DNA from: Cyclobacteriaceae bacterium
Lineage (GTDB): Bacteria; Bacteroidota; Bacteroidia; Cytophagales; Cyclobacteriaceae
DNA: 7,902 nt
Direction of reading: 5' to 3'
Assembly: GCA_025363495.1 (NCBI GenBank)
Contig: JANYDR010000644.1
Location: 1 to 7,902 of the forward strand
Shown: in pieces, positions 1 to 6,648 of the stretch
Layout: each line of letters opens with the position of its first letter
Position numbering within the stretch: the stretch's first letter is position 1
Notes under the pieces: model-generated
What the model saw: only the letters and a program-made list of their open reading frames with translations
The model's database searches: none
Told to the model about the DNA's origin: nothing
Translations under genes and position numbers: made by a program

Positions 1-1769
1 TAAAAGATAATGCTTCCCCGGAATTGTCCAGGATCAGAAAAAGACTTCGTGAAGAGGAGCTTAAGATAAGACGCGTAGCAGAACAGATCATGAGACAAGC
101 TCTTGATCAGGGATGGACTCCTGAAGGTTCGCACCCTACAATCCGTGATGGAAGGTTGGTAATACCGATTACGGCAGAACATAAACGTAAAATCAAAGGA
201 TACATTATTGATCAATCTTCTACAGGGCAAACGGTTTATTTGGAACCTGGCGAAGTGATGGAGGCTAATAATGATTTACGCGATCTTGAACTAGAAGAAA
301 GAAAAGAGATAGTCCGCATTTTGCAAGAGCTTACCACTCTTGTGAGATTGAATCTTCCTGAACTGGAAAAAGGATATGAATTTCTTGGTTGGCTTGATTT
401 TAATCGTGCAAAGGCAAAATTCTCGCGTGACATTGATGCAGGATTGCCAAAATTCGAATCTTCTCCTGCTATAGATTGGAAGCAGGCAAGACATCCGCTC
501 CTATTTCTGTCATTGAAGGGGAAGAGGCCATTGGTGCCACTGTCTATTGAGCTGTTAAATGAAAATCGTTTCCTTTTGGTCTCTGGTCCGAATGCCGGTG
601 GCAAATCAGTCTGCCTGAAAACAATCGGACTTATTCAGTATATGTTTCAAAGTGGTTTGCTGGTTTCTATGCGCGAAGATTCCGTTATGGGTGTCTTCGA
701 AAAGATGTTCCTTGACATCGGTGATCAGCAGTCAATTGAAAATGATTTGAGTACCTATAGTTCCCATTTGAAGAATATGGATTTCTTCATTCGTCAATCC
801 AACGGCAGTACCCTTGTATTGATGGATGAGTTAGGCTCGGGAACAGATCCTAATTTTGGCGGCGGTATTGCGCAGGCTGTTCTGGAACAATTGGTAAAAC
901 ATAATGTGTGGGGTCTCGCCACTACCCATTACTATAACCTGAAAGTATTTGCCAGCAATTTTCCAGGTATGCGAAATGCTGCTATGCTCTTTGATACAGA
1001 GCATTTGCTGCCACTTTTTCAATTAGAAATAGGGCAACCCGGGAGTTCCTTTGCATTGGAGATCGCGCGAAAGACTGGGTTGTCGGGCGAGACAATTGAA
1101 GCTGCCGAACGTATTATCGGAAAGGAATTGACGGGGCTTGAAACATTGATGAAGCAGGTGGCCGATGAAAAGCAACAACTGGCAGAGAAGGATAAGGAAA
1201 TCCGTCAGCGGGAGGTAAAATTGACATCTACGTTGAAGCACTACGAAGAGCTGGTGGGCAAGCTTGAGTCGCAAAAAAAGGAAATACTTAATAGTGCCAA
1301 AGCAGAGGCATCTACACTTCTTCAGGAAACAAATCGCGAAATAGAAAAAACGATCCGTCACATCCGTGAGAACAAAGCTGAAAAACAGGAGACAAGAAAA
1401 GTTCGCCAGGGGCTCAAAGACCTTGAGAGAAAAGTTAAACCTGTTTCTTCTACAGTTATAAAATCAAGTGGCCCGCTGTCAATGGGTGACAAAGTGAGGA
1501 TGATCGGTGGCGAAGTGACAGGCACAGTCCTTTCCATCAAAGAGAAAACTGCTATTGTACAGTTTGGTGAGTTACGCTCAACGGTGAAGACCGACAGGTT
1601 AGTTAAAAGTGATCAGGCTATGCCTCCCAAATCAAGTCGGCCATTAACACGAGGAGTGGAGTTACATCAACGACAATCTGATTTTTCGTCTGTACTGGAT
1701 ATTCGGGGTAAGAGGGTGAGGAAGTGCTCTCGTTGCTTACCCGGTTTATGGATGATGCGATTTTATTGA
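1..1769 (+). CDS. mutS2: MutS2 family ATPase, 5'-truncated by window edge and frameshifted near its 3' end
   Basis: The frame is open to the left edge (KDNASPEL precedes the TTG at 24), so the true start lies outside the window and the TTG is internal. Residues counted from that TTG: core/lever region about 1-165; Walker A GPNAGGKS at 188-195; Walker B LVLMDE at 264-269 followed by GSGTDP; switch histidine in ATTHYYNLK at 302; a long charged coiled coil about 370-470, typical of MutS2; then a KOW/SH3-like segment (MGDKVRMIGGEVTG) about 487-530. The Smr domain opens with LDIRGKR (about 1695-1715), after which the frame runs into unrelated residues and stops at TGA 1767-1769. The rest of Smr continues in another frame (next entry). 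Known for the family: a dimeric ATPase with no mismatch-repair role. It suppresses recombination in Helicobacter and Thermus and rescues collided ribosomes in Bacillus. Which role applies here is not shown. The family call is firm; whether the break is real or a sequencing error is open. Confidence 0.93.
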   Translation, partial: KDNASPELSRIRKRLREEELKIRRVAEQIMRQALDQGWTPEGSHPTIRDGRLVIPITAEHKRKIKGYIIDQSSTGQTVYLEPGEVMEANNDLRDLELEERKEIVRILQELTTLVRLNLPELEKGYEFLGWLDFNRAKAKFSRDIDAGLPKFESSPAIDWKQARHPLLFLSLKGKRPLVPLSIELLNENRFLLVSGPNAGGKSVCLKTIGLIQYMFQSGLLVSMREDSVMGVFEKMFLDIGDQQSIENDLSTYSSHLKNMDFFIRQSNGSTLVLMDELGSGTDPNFGGGIAQAVLEQLVKHNVWGLATTHYYNLKVFASNFPGMRNAAMLFDTEHLLPLFQLEIGQPGSSFALEIARKTGLSGETIEAAERIIGKELTGLETLMKQVADEKQQLAEKDKEIRQREVKLTSTLKHYEELVGKLESQKKEILNSAKAEASTLLQETNREIEKTIRHIRENKAEKQETRKVRQGLKDLERKVKPVSSTVIKSSGPLSMGDKVRMIGGEVTGTVLSIKEKTAIVQFGELRSTVKTDRLVKSDQAMPPKSSRPLTRGVELHQRQSDFSSVLDIRGKRVRKCSRCLPGLWMMRFY

Positions 1770-1924
1770 GTCAATCTCAGGTGAAGATACTTCACGGAAA
1801 AGGTGAGGGTGTTTTAAGGAAAGTAGTTCGTGAGTATCTTAAAAAGCTAAAAGGAGTAGAAGCATTCAATGATGAGCACGCCGACAGAGGTGGGGATGGA
1901 ATGACGATTGTAACGTTGAAATAA
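1724..1924 (+). pseudogene. mutS2: Smr nuclease domain of mutS2, detached by a one-base frameshift
   Basis: This frame encodes the remainder of a C-terminal Smr domain: VLSLLTRFMDDAILL, then VKILHGKGEG (HGKG at 1793-1804), then VREYLKKLKG and DEHADRGGDGMTIV before TAA 1922-1924. It joins directly to LDIRGKR at the end of the upstream frame. The frame is open only from 1712 (TAA at 1709-1711), so the switch must fall at about 1712-1718. Restoring one G in the GGG run 1714-1716 would give LDIRGKRGEEVLSLL, the normal Smr motif order. The GTG at 1724 could be called as a start, but the product would lack the LDxRG motif, and no ribosome-binding site is evident. It is best read as the end of mutS2, not as a separate gene. 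All later Smr motifs are intact, which suggests either a very recent mutation or a base-calling error. Confidence 0.85.
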
Positions 1925-1950
1925 CCCATGGCTTTGGTCATGGGTTATTT
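1919..1950. terminator. Bidirectional intrinsic terminator between convergent genes
   Basis: There is a perfect 12-bp inverted repeat, AAATAACCCATG (1919-1930) and CATGGGTTATTT (1939-1950), around an 8-nt loop. The outer arm is A-rich on the left and T-rich on the right, so a U-rich 3' end follows the GC core in either direction. It sits between the convergent mutS2 and lipoprotein genes and contains the TAA that ends the Smr frame (1922-1924). It probably terminates both transcripts. Confidence 0.8.
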
Positions 1951-1968
1951 ATAATTTATAATAGGGTG

Positions 1969-2457
1969 TTACAATCCGAATACGTACACCCAATTGCCGG
2001 CAACCTGATTGACTCTTCCGTCAAAACCAGCGCCTGTGTAGTTAAAGGTAAGTTGAAGCTGAGTGTCGTTTACAGAGTAAGTGATTGGCAATCCATCATC
2101 GCGTGTAACCAATGTAGCAAAACTTGTGTGATCAGTTACTGTGCCGAAGGTAAATGTCCCCGATGCAGCCCACGGACTAGTTTTGGTACCTGTAGGCCTT
2201 CCGGCAGTTGTATATCCGAATGTTGTATTACCTGCAGTACCAGTGACGGTAAGGGTCATAGAAGTATAGTTATATCCGGCGGGTACAATAGGGGGCGAAT
2301 TATCCAGGGTCACGGATTTGCATTTCCAGGTTTTGGAAAGCTTTGTTAACTGCTGGTCCTGAGCACTTGGGGTCGGGTCACTCTTCTTGCTGCATCCTGA
2401 ATAGGTAAAGAGGATACCGATAAGTCCAACGGCAAGTAGAAATTTAAAGCCTTTCAT
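1969..2457 (-). CDS. Small lipocalin-like lipoprotein of unknown function
   Basis: The product has 162 residues. It starts MKGFKF, then a hydrophobic signal segment (about 7-17) and a lipobox-like YSGC with Cys22 as the likely lipidated residue; Tyr at -3 is atypical but tolerated in Bacteroidota. After the cysteine come SKKSDPTPS, a flexible linker without the clear acidic run associated with surface export, so the side of the outer membrane it faces is uncertain. The mature part (about 37-162) begins LTKLSKTWKCKSVTLD, resembling the opening of Bacteroidota lipocalin-like domains, in which a Trp follows a short helix. It continues with alternating Thr- and aromatic-rich stretches consistent with beta strands. 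No catalytic motif is visible. The ATG (2455-2457) fits the signal peptide and follows a probable promoter. The gene converges on mutS2 and is separated from the ABC gene by 167 bp, so it is probably monocistronic. Lipoprotein is fairly sure; the lipocalin fold is inferred from pattern only. Confidence 0.8.
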   Translation of the reverse strand: MKGFKFLLAVGLIGILFTYSGCSKKSDPTPSAQDQQLTKLSKTWKCKSVTLDNSPPIVPAGYNYTSMTLTVTGTAGNTTFGYTTAGRPTGTKTSPWAASGTFTFGTVTDHTSFATLVTRDDGLPITYSVNDTQLQLTFNYTGAGFDGRVNQVAGNWVYVFGL

Positions 2458-2530
2458 GGGTTAATGATTTTTTAATTGTGTCATATGGAACGGCCTGGTA
2501 ACCACCATTTCATAGTTTTCGATATTATTT

Positions 2531-2562
2531 CAAACATACTAAAATAAGGATTCTTTTTAAAA
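2531..2562 (-). promoter_or_regulatory. Candidate Bacteroidota-type promoter for the lipoprotein gene
   Basis: On the minus strand TATGTTTG (2538-2531) matches the -7 consensus TAnnTTTG. The expected -33 element lies 20 bp upstream as TTTT (2562-2559), one base off TTTG. An exact TTTG exists at 2568-2565, but with 26-bp spacing. Transcription would start near 2524, giving a leader of roughly 65 nt. The remainder of the 2458-2624 gap is AT-rich and holds no gene that I can see. Confidence 0.4.
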
Positions 2563-2624
2563 GCCAAACCTGTAATTCGTCAAATTCGACCCTTTTTAAT
2601 GGGATATATATCGGTTTGGTAACC

Positions 2625-3239
2625 CTATTTATAGCTCATCAGATTAATCCTCAATGCGTTATCAGGATATTCGTTTTCGAGGTTAGAGCCTATTAAAATC
2701 ATTGTTTCGTTGGGTAATTGGATAAAATTACGCCAATACCAATCGATTGACGGTTTATCCAGGTTAGTAGTCGGTTCATCAAGAAATATGATTTTAACAT
2801 CTGAAAAGAATGCCAACCCTAGCTTTAGTCGCTGTTTCATCCCGGAAGAAAAGTGAGAAATCGATTTGTGCCGGGCATGAGTAAGTTCCAAAAGCTCGAT
2901 AAGCTCTTCAAGACTTTTTCCTTTCCGGGTCTTCTTAAATGAGAAATGAAGTTTCAGGATCTCTTCAAGGGTAAGTTCTTCTATCAGATCCATGTAAGGA
3001 GCAGCAATGGCAATCTCCCGGTATACATCCTCAATGGGAATATTTTTTTGATCCTTTGTGTAATTCAGTAGTCCCGTAGAAGCCGGAACCTGACCCCATA
3101 ACACGTTGAGAAGGGTAGACTTACCTGATCCATTTGGCCCGGTAATAGCGTAGACACCTGGTTGAAAAGAATAGTTGAAATTTCTGAAAATCCATTCACG
3201 ATTAAACCGTTTGCCCAGGTTTTCAGCAGAGAATGTCAT
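2625..3239 (-). CDS. ABC transporter ATP-binding protein with divergent motifs
   Basis: A single 204-residue nucleotide-binding domain. Walker A is GPNGSGKST (34-42). The signature region reads SHFSSGMKQRLKLG (128-141), with SSGMK in place of LSGGQ. Walker B is VKIIFLDEPTTNLD (148-161) and keeps the catalytic Glu155. Two usual features are missing: the Q-loop region reads AIAAPYMDLIEE (77-88) with no glutamine, and after Walker B the expected switch-histidine position reads ILIGSNLENEY (181-191), with Ser/Asn instead of His. No membrane segment is present and no permease lies beside it. Its ATG overlaps the lpxA stop by 4 nt (ATGA), so translation is probably coupled to lpxA. The position suggests a link to the envelope or lipid A, but the substrate and partner are unknown. 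From sequence alone it could serve a distant permease or a non-transport role. ABC ATPase is certain; function is not. Confidence 0.9.
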   Translation of the reverse strand: MTFSAENLGKRFNREWIFRNFNYSFQPGVYAITGPNGSGKSTLLNVLWGQVPASTGLLNYTKDQKNIPIEDVYREIAIAAPYMDLIEELTLEEILKLHFSFKKTRKGKSLEELIELLELTHARHKSISHFSSGMKQRLKLGLAFFSDVKIIFLDEPTTNLDKPSIDWYWRNFIQLPNETMILIGSNLENEYPDNALRINLMSYK

Positions 3240-4036
3240 TCAAAAGATGCAGTGCTGGCGGAGAAGCCTTTCATAACTCCACGTTCAGAACTACGAATGA
3301 AGTTGATAATATAATCACGCTCCTCGCTCGCCGGAATTTCTTTTTCTACAGAATCAAGGGCCTTTGAATTGTTCATTCCTTTTAGAAATATGAAACGGTA
3401 TATCTCCTGTATCTCACTTATTTTCTCAGGAGAAAAGCCCCGTCTTCTCAAACCAATGCTGTTGACGCCGGCATAAGTAAGTGGTTCGCGGGCAGCTTTT
3501 GTATATGGAGGGACGTCCTTTCTTACCAATGATCCGCCTGAAAGCATCACATGGGCCCCCACTTTTACAAACTGGTGTAAGGCACTGGCTCCGCCAATAA
3601 TTGCCCAATCTTCAATTGTTACGTGACCTGCCACCTGAACTGCATTGGCAAAAATGCAGTTGTTTCCAATAATACAATCATGGGCTATATGTACATAAGC
3701 CATGAGGAGACAATTCTTTCCGATAACGGTCTTGTGTTTGTCGGCAGTTCCGCGACTGATGGTAACGCTTTCACGAATTACGGTATTGTCACCAATAAAA
3801 GTCTCAGTTTTTTCGCCTGCGAACTTGAGGTCCTGAGGAATAGAAGATACTGATGCTCCTGGATAAATCTTTACATTTTTTCCAATGCGTGAGCCTTCCC
3901 AAATTACGGCGTTGGGTCCTATCCAACTGTCGTCTCCGATAATTACATCTTTCTGGATGGTGGCAAATGGTTCAATAACTACATTGTTGCCAATAACAGC
4001 TTCTGGATGTACGTTGGCTAGAGGATGGTAACTCAT
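3236..4036 (-). CDS. lpxA: Acyl-[ACP]-UDP-N-acetylglucosamine O-acyltransferase (LpxA)
   Basis: This cytoplasmic enzyme makes the first step of lipid A synthesis, moving a 3-hydroxyacyl chain from ACP to the 3-OH of UDP-GlcNAc. The product has 266 residues (Escherichia coli 262). Residues about 1-185 are hexapeptide repeats of a left-handed beta-helix (for example VIGNNV, IIGDDS, RIGKNV), followed by a helical C-terminal region. Visible family landmarks are DLKFAGE (69-75), IRESVTISRGT (87-97), HIAHDC with catalytic His119 (aligns with E. coli His125), GAHVM (160-164) and GLRRRGFS. Gly167 aligns with E. coli Gly173, the position that gauges acyl length, so a long chain (C14 or more) would fit; this is inference. 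The start MSYHPLANVHP at 4036 is chosen over a longer open frame to 4153, because the extra 39 residues are unrelated to LpxA and lie inside the fabZ part of the upstream gene. It overlaps lpxC/fabZ and the ABC gene by 4 nt each. Confidence 0.97.
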   Translation of the reverse strand: MSYHPLANVHPEAVIGNNVVIEPFATIQKDVIIGDDSWIGPNAVIWEGSRIGKNVKIYPGASVSSIPQDLKFAGEKTETFIGDNTVIRESVTISRGTADKHKTVIGKNCLLMAYVHIAHDCIIGNNCIFANAVQVAGHVTIEDWAIIGGASALHQFVKVGAHVMLSGGSLVRKDVPPYTKAAREPLTYAGVNSIGLRRRGFSPEKISEIQEIYRFIFLKGMNNSKALDSVEKEIPASEERDYIINFIRSSERGVMKGFSASTASFE

Positions 4037-5430
4037 GAATCTTTTCGAACAATACTGGCGGTCATAGTTCCTTCGCAGGCAAGTGTATTGCCAACGTAAC
4101 CTCTGCCATACATTTTTGCGATACCGCGTTTGATAGGAGCCAACAAGTCGCATTGGATGACCAGCGTGTCTCCCGGGAGGACCATTTTTCGGAAACGAAA
4201 TTCATCGATTCCCAGGAAAATAGTCCAATAATTTTCAGGATCAGGAACAGTATTCAACACAAGAATACCACCGATCTGAGCCATTGCTTCGACTTGTAAT
4301 ACTCCTGGCATAACGGGATTACCCGGGAAGTGACCCTGGAAGAAATGTTCATTCATAGTCACGTTCTTCACGCCTGTTACTGTCTCCTTATCAAGATAGA
4401 TGATCTTATCAATTAGCAGGAACGGGTAGCGATGTGGAAGCGTCTGTAATATTTTGTTGATATCCATCACCGGAGGCAATGACGGATTATAGCGTGGGAC
4501 TCCTTTTTTATCGGACTCCGCCATTGCCTTCTTTAGCTTTTTTGCAAACGCTACATTGGCGGCATGACCGGGCCGGGCAGCTAATATCTGAGCTTTTAAT
4601 GGTCTGCCTGCCAACGCCAGATCTCCGATAATATCAAGAAGCTTATGACGGGCAGGTTCATTATTATACCGGAGTTCTACATTATTCAGAATTCCTTCTT
4701 TCTTAACTTCTACCGCTGGCTTTCCTAGCATGCGGGCAATATTTTCAAGTTCGTGTGGCTCAACAACGCGATCAACAATTACAATGGCATTGTTAAGATC
4801 ACCACCTTTTATAAGGTTGTTCTTATAAAGCATCTCCAACTCGTGGAGGAAGCAGAACGTACGGCATGACGCAATTTCTTTTTCAAACTGTTGAATGTTG
4901 GTGATGGATGCATGCTGACTTCCCAACACCGGAGAGTTATAATCGATCATTACCGTTACCCGATAATCATCCAGGGGTAACGCAGCAATCTCTACATGTC
5001 TGGCACTCTCACGGTAGAAGATACTGTCCTGAACTTCGAAGAAATCTCTTAGCGCATTTTGTTCTTCTTTTCCGGCTTCTTTTAAAACCTGGACAAACTG
5101 AATAGAACTTCCGTCCATTATAGGGGCTTCAGGTCCATCAATCTGGATCAAAACATTATCAATTTCCAATCCAACAAGTGCCGCCAGGGTGTGTTCAATG
5201 GTGCTAACCCTTGCTCCACTTTGTTCTATTGTTGTTCCTCTTGATACGTCAACGACTCTGTCGCAGTCAGCATCTATAATAGGAGAACCAGCCAGGTCCA
5301 CACGCTGGAATTTTATTCCATGATTCGGTTTGGCTGGCATGAAGGTGAGGGTCGTCTGAACTCCTGTGTGGAGGCCAACGCCTGAGATCGTCACCGACTT
5401 CTTAATGGTCTGTTGCTTGTGATTAAGCAT
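4033..5430 (-). CDS. lpxC/fabZ: Bifunctional UDP-3-O-acyl-GlcNAc deacetylase / 3-hydroxyacyl-ACP dehydratase (LpxC-FabZ fusion)
   Basis: A 465-residue fusion. The N-terminal half (about 5-305) is LpxC, the zinc deacetylase that commits the cell to lipid A. It shows SGVGLHTG (16-23), STIEHTLAAL (76-85) with Glu79 and zinc ligand His80, GPEAPIMDGSS (99-109), RHKLLDIIGD (261-270) with zinc ligands His262 and Asp266, and catalytic-site His289 in RPGHAANV. A short Pro-containing linker (about 310-322) leads to FabZ (about 323-465): LPHRYPFLLIDKI (331-343), GHFPGNPVMPG (366-376) with catalytic His367, and Glu381 in QVEAMAQ. Both active sites look intact. FabZ dehydrates 3-hydroxyacyl-ACP, the same pool that LpxA and LpxD draw on, so the fusion ties the deacetylase to the competing fatty-acid branch. 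This fusion is known in Bacteroidota. The ATG at 5428-5430 gives the normal LpxC N-terminus and follows a promoter candidate by about 10 nt. The stop overlaps lpxA (ATGA). Confidence 0.97.
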   Translation of the reverse strand: MLNHKQQTIKKSVTISGVGLHTGVQTTLTFMPAKPNHGIKFQRVDLAGSPIIDADCDRVVDVSRGTTIEQSGARVSTIEHTLAALVGLEIDNVLIQIDGPEAPIMDGSSIQFVQVLKEAGKEEQNALRDFFEVQDSIFYRESARHVEIAALPLDDYRVTVMIDYNSPVLGSQHASITNIQQFEKEIASCRTFCFLHELEMLYKNNLIKGGDLNNAIVIVDRVVEPHELENIARMLGKPAVEVKKEGILNNVELRYNNEPARHKLLDIIGDLALAGRPLKAQILAARPGHAANVAFAKKLKKAMAESDKKGVPRYNPSLPPVMDINKILQTLPHRYPFLLIDKIIYLDKETVTGVKNVTMNEHFFQGHFPGNPVMPGVLQVEAMAQIGGILVLNTVPDPENYWTIFLGIDEFRFRKMVLPGDTLVIQCDLLAPIKRGIAKMYGRGYVGNTLACEGTMTASIVRKDS

Positions 5431-5446
5431 GTTTTAAATTGGTGCG

Positions 5447-5478
5447 CAAATTTAATGGGCTGGAGGCAGTATGCCAAA
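5447..5478 (-). promoter_or_regulatory. Candidate Bacteroidota-type promoter for lpxC/fabZ-lpxA-ABC
   Basis: Within the 64-bp gap between lpxD and lpxC/fabZ the minus strand carries TTTG (5478-5475), exactly 20 bp, then TAAATTTG (5454-5447), a full match to TTTG-N20-TAnnTTTG. Transcription would start near 5440 and leave a leader of about 10 nt. This could let the committed lipid A step be transcribed independently of lpxD. Short AT-rich motifs arise by chance, so this stays a candidate. Confidence 0.5.
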
Positions 5479-5494
5479 AGCTGGGGTAATACGC

Positions 5495-6580
5495 CTATTG
5501 TTGTCCGTTTTGACCGTTATCCACGGTTTCAATGGTTTCGGAGGCTTGGTTTTCGATTTTCTTTTCGAGGTCTCTTAACCTGTGATTTAGCTCTGGAAGC
5601 TTTTTAAAGACCGCGTAGGACCTGAAATACTCTTTAATGTCAATGGCTGGATAGCCGATTAAACGCTCTCCTTCTTTGGTAATGGTTTTGGAAATTCCCG
5701 CCTGAGCTCCAAGACTGGTATTGTTGGCAAGTTTTAGGTGTCCTGCGATTCCAACTTGTCCAGCAATCACACAGTTTTCACCCACTTTTGAAGATCCTGA
5801 AATTCCTGCCTGAGCCGCGATCACGGTATTTTTTCCCACCTCAACATTATGAGCGATTTGAATAAGATTATCCAGCTTCACTCCCTTGCGGATGATCGTG
5901 GAGTCACCGAAAAGAGTAGCGCAATCAATGACTGTGTTTGCGCCGATCGCTACATTATCTTCAATAATTACGTTACCAAGTTGTGGAATGGCTTTGTATG
6001 TGCCGTCTTCTTGTGGAGCGAAACCAAATCCATCTGAACCTATTACTGTTCCGGAATGAATGACGCAATTATTACCGATTCTGGTGCCAGCGTAAAGTTT
6101 TACGTTGGAATGCAGAATTACGTCATTGCCAATGATTACATTATCGCCAACAAAAACGTGTGGATAAATTTTTACGTTGTCACCAATTTTTACGTTGGTG
6201 CCAATGTAAGAGAATGCTCCGCGATAAATATTTTTTCCTGTGGTTGTTTTCTCGCCGATAAAACTTGGTTGTTCGATCCCTGTTTTTTGAAAGCTGGTCA
6301 TCTTATGATATTCTTCCAGCAGGACAGTGAAACTTGAATAGGGATCTTCGACCAACACGAGCGACGATTGTATTTCTTTCTTTGGTTGAAAATCTTTTTG
6401 TACTATGACTGCACTGGCATGTGTTGAGTAAATGTATTGCTCGTATTTTGGATTCGCCAGGAAAGAAATCTGTCCTTCTTTAGCATCCTGAATTTTAGCA
6501 AGCATGCTGATCTTCTGATTTCCGTCTCCGCGCACTTCCCCACCCAACATTCCAGCAATTTGATTTAAAGTAAATTCCAT
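5495..6580 (-). CDS. lpxD: UDP-3-O-(3-hydroxyacyl)glucosamine N-acyltransferase (LpxD)
   Basis: This enzyme adds the second 3-hydroxyacyl chain, from ACP to the 2-amino group exposed by LpxC. The product has 361 residues, slightly longer than E. coli LpxD (341). The N-terminal uridine-binding domain (about 1-100) includes ISFLANPKY (38-46) and ASAVIV (55-60). A left-handed beta-helix follows (about 105-315), with hexapeptides such as NVKIGDNVKIYP and VIGSDGFGFAP (179-189), and IQIAHN (240-245) carries catalytic His244. The tail has a helical segment LPELNHRLRDLEKKIENQ, likely part of trimer packing, and ends in a polar Gln/Asn-rich stretch. The ATG at 6578-6580 gives the standard MEFTLNQIA start and has no Shine-Dalgarno. 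The gene lies 101 bp downstream of the HD gene and 64 bp upstream of lpxC/fabZ on the same strand. I see no good promoter match upstream, so it may be read through from the HD gene. Confidence 0.97.
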   Translation of the reverse strand: MEFTLNQIAGMLGGEVRGDGNQKISMLAKIQDAKEGQISFLANPKYEQYIYSTHASAVIVQKDFQPKKEIQSSLVLVEDPYSSFTVLLEEYHKMTSFQKTGIEQPSFIGEKTTTGKNIYRGAFSYIGTNVKIGDNVKIYPHVFVGDNVIIGNDVILHSNVKLYAGTRIGNNCVIHSGTVIGSDGFGFAPQEDGTYKAIPQLGNVIIEDNVAIGANTVIDCATLFGDSTIIRKGVKLDNLIQIAHNVEVGKNTVIAAQAGISGSSKVGENCVIAGQVGIAGHLKLANNTSLGAQAGISKTITKEGERLIGYPAIDIKEYFRSYAVFKKLPELNHRLRDLEKKIENQASETIETVDNGQNGQQ

Positions 6581-6603
6581 ATTGTTAATGAGTGTTATTC
6601 AAC

Positions 6604-6619
6604 TACACTCTTGAGTGTA
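6604..6619. promoter_or_regulatory. 16-bp dyad upstream of lpxD
   Basis: TACACTCTTGAGTGTA is an inverted repeat with 7-bp arms around a central TT, lying 24-39 nt before the lpxD start codon. As DNA it looks like an operator for a dimeric regulator; as RNA it could fold into a 6-bp stem with a four-base loop in the leader. Neither role is proven. Confidence 0.35.
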
Positions 6620-6648
6620 AATCCATTTTAATAGCGTTAGGGAGCACG

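Noticed and set aside
236..604. Minus-strand open frame of 122 codons antisense to mutS2
   Set aside because: It covers the conserved MutS2 core and Walker A coding region and shows no domain signature of its own.
1698..1724. Programmed -1 ribosomal frameshifting in mutS2
   Set aside because: No in-frame X XXY YYZ heptamer and no obvious downstream stimulatory stem; a one-base deletion beside a G run is simpler.
1966..2349. Plus-strand open frame of 127 codons over the lipoprotein gene
   Set aside because: It is Cys- and Ser-rich with no recognisable motif and is antisense to a gene with a clear signal peptide.
2563..2620. Inverted repeat CCAAACC/GGTTTGG downstream of the ABC gene as a possible terminator
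   Set aside because: Only 7 bp with a 42-nt loop; the inner pairings are weak and it overlaps the lipoprotein promoter candidate.
2496..2624. Two copies of TGGTAACC (2496-2503 and 2617-2624) and the palindrome GATATATATC (2603-2612)
   Set aside because: Short motifs expected by chance in AT-rich sequence; no further structure links them.
3623..3853. Short open frames antisense to lpxA (and similarly at 5849-6037 and 6056-6337 antisense to lpxD)
   Set aside because: They arise from the hexapeptide-repeat coding sequence read backwards and show no independent protein features.
4037..4153. A 39-residue N-terminal extension of LpxA in the same open frame
   Set aside because: The residues are basic and unrelated to LpxA, lie inside the fabZ coding region, and the ATG at 4036 gives the normal family start and an ATGA overlap.
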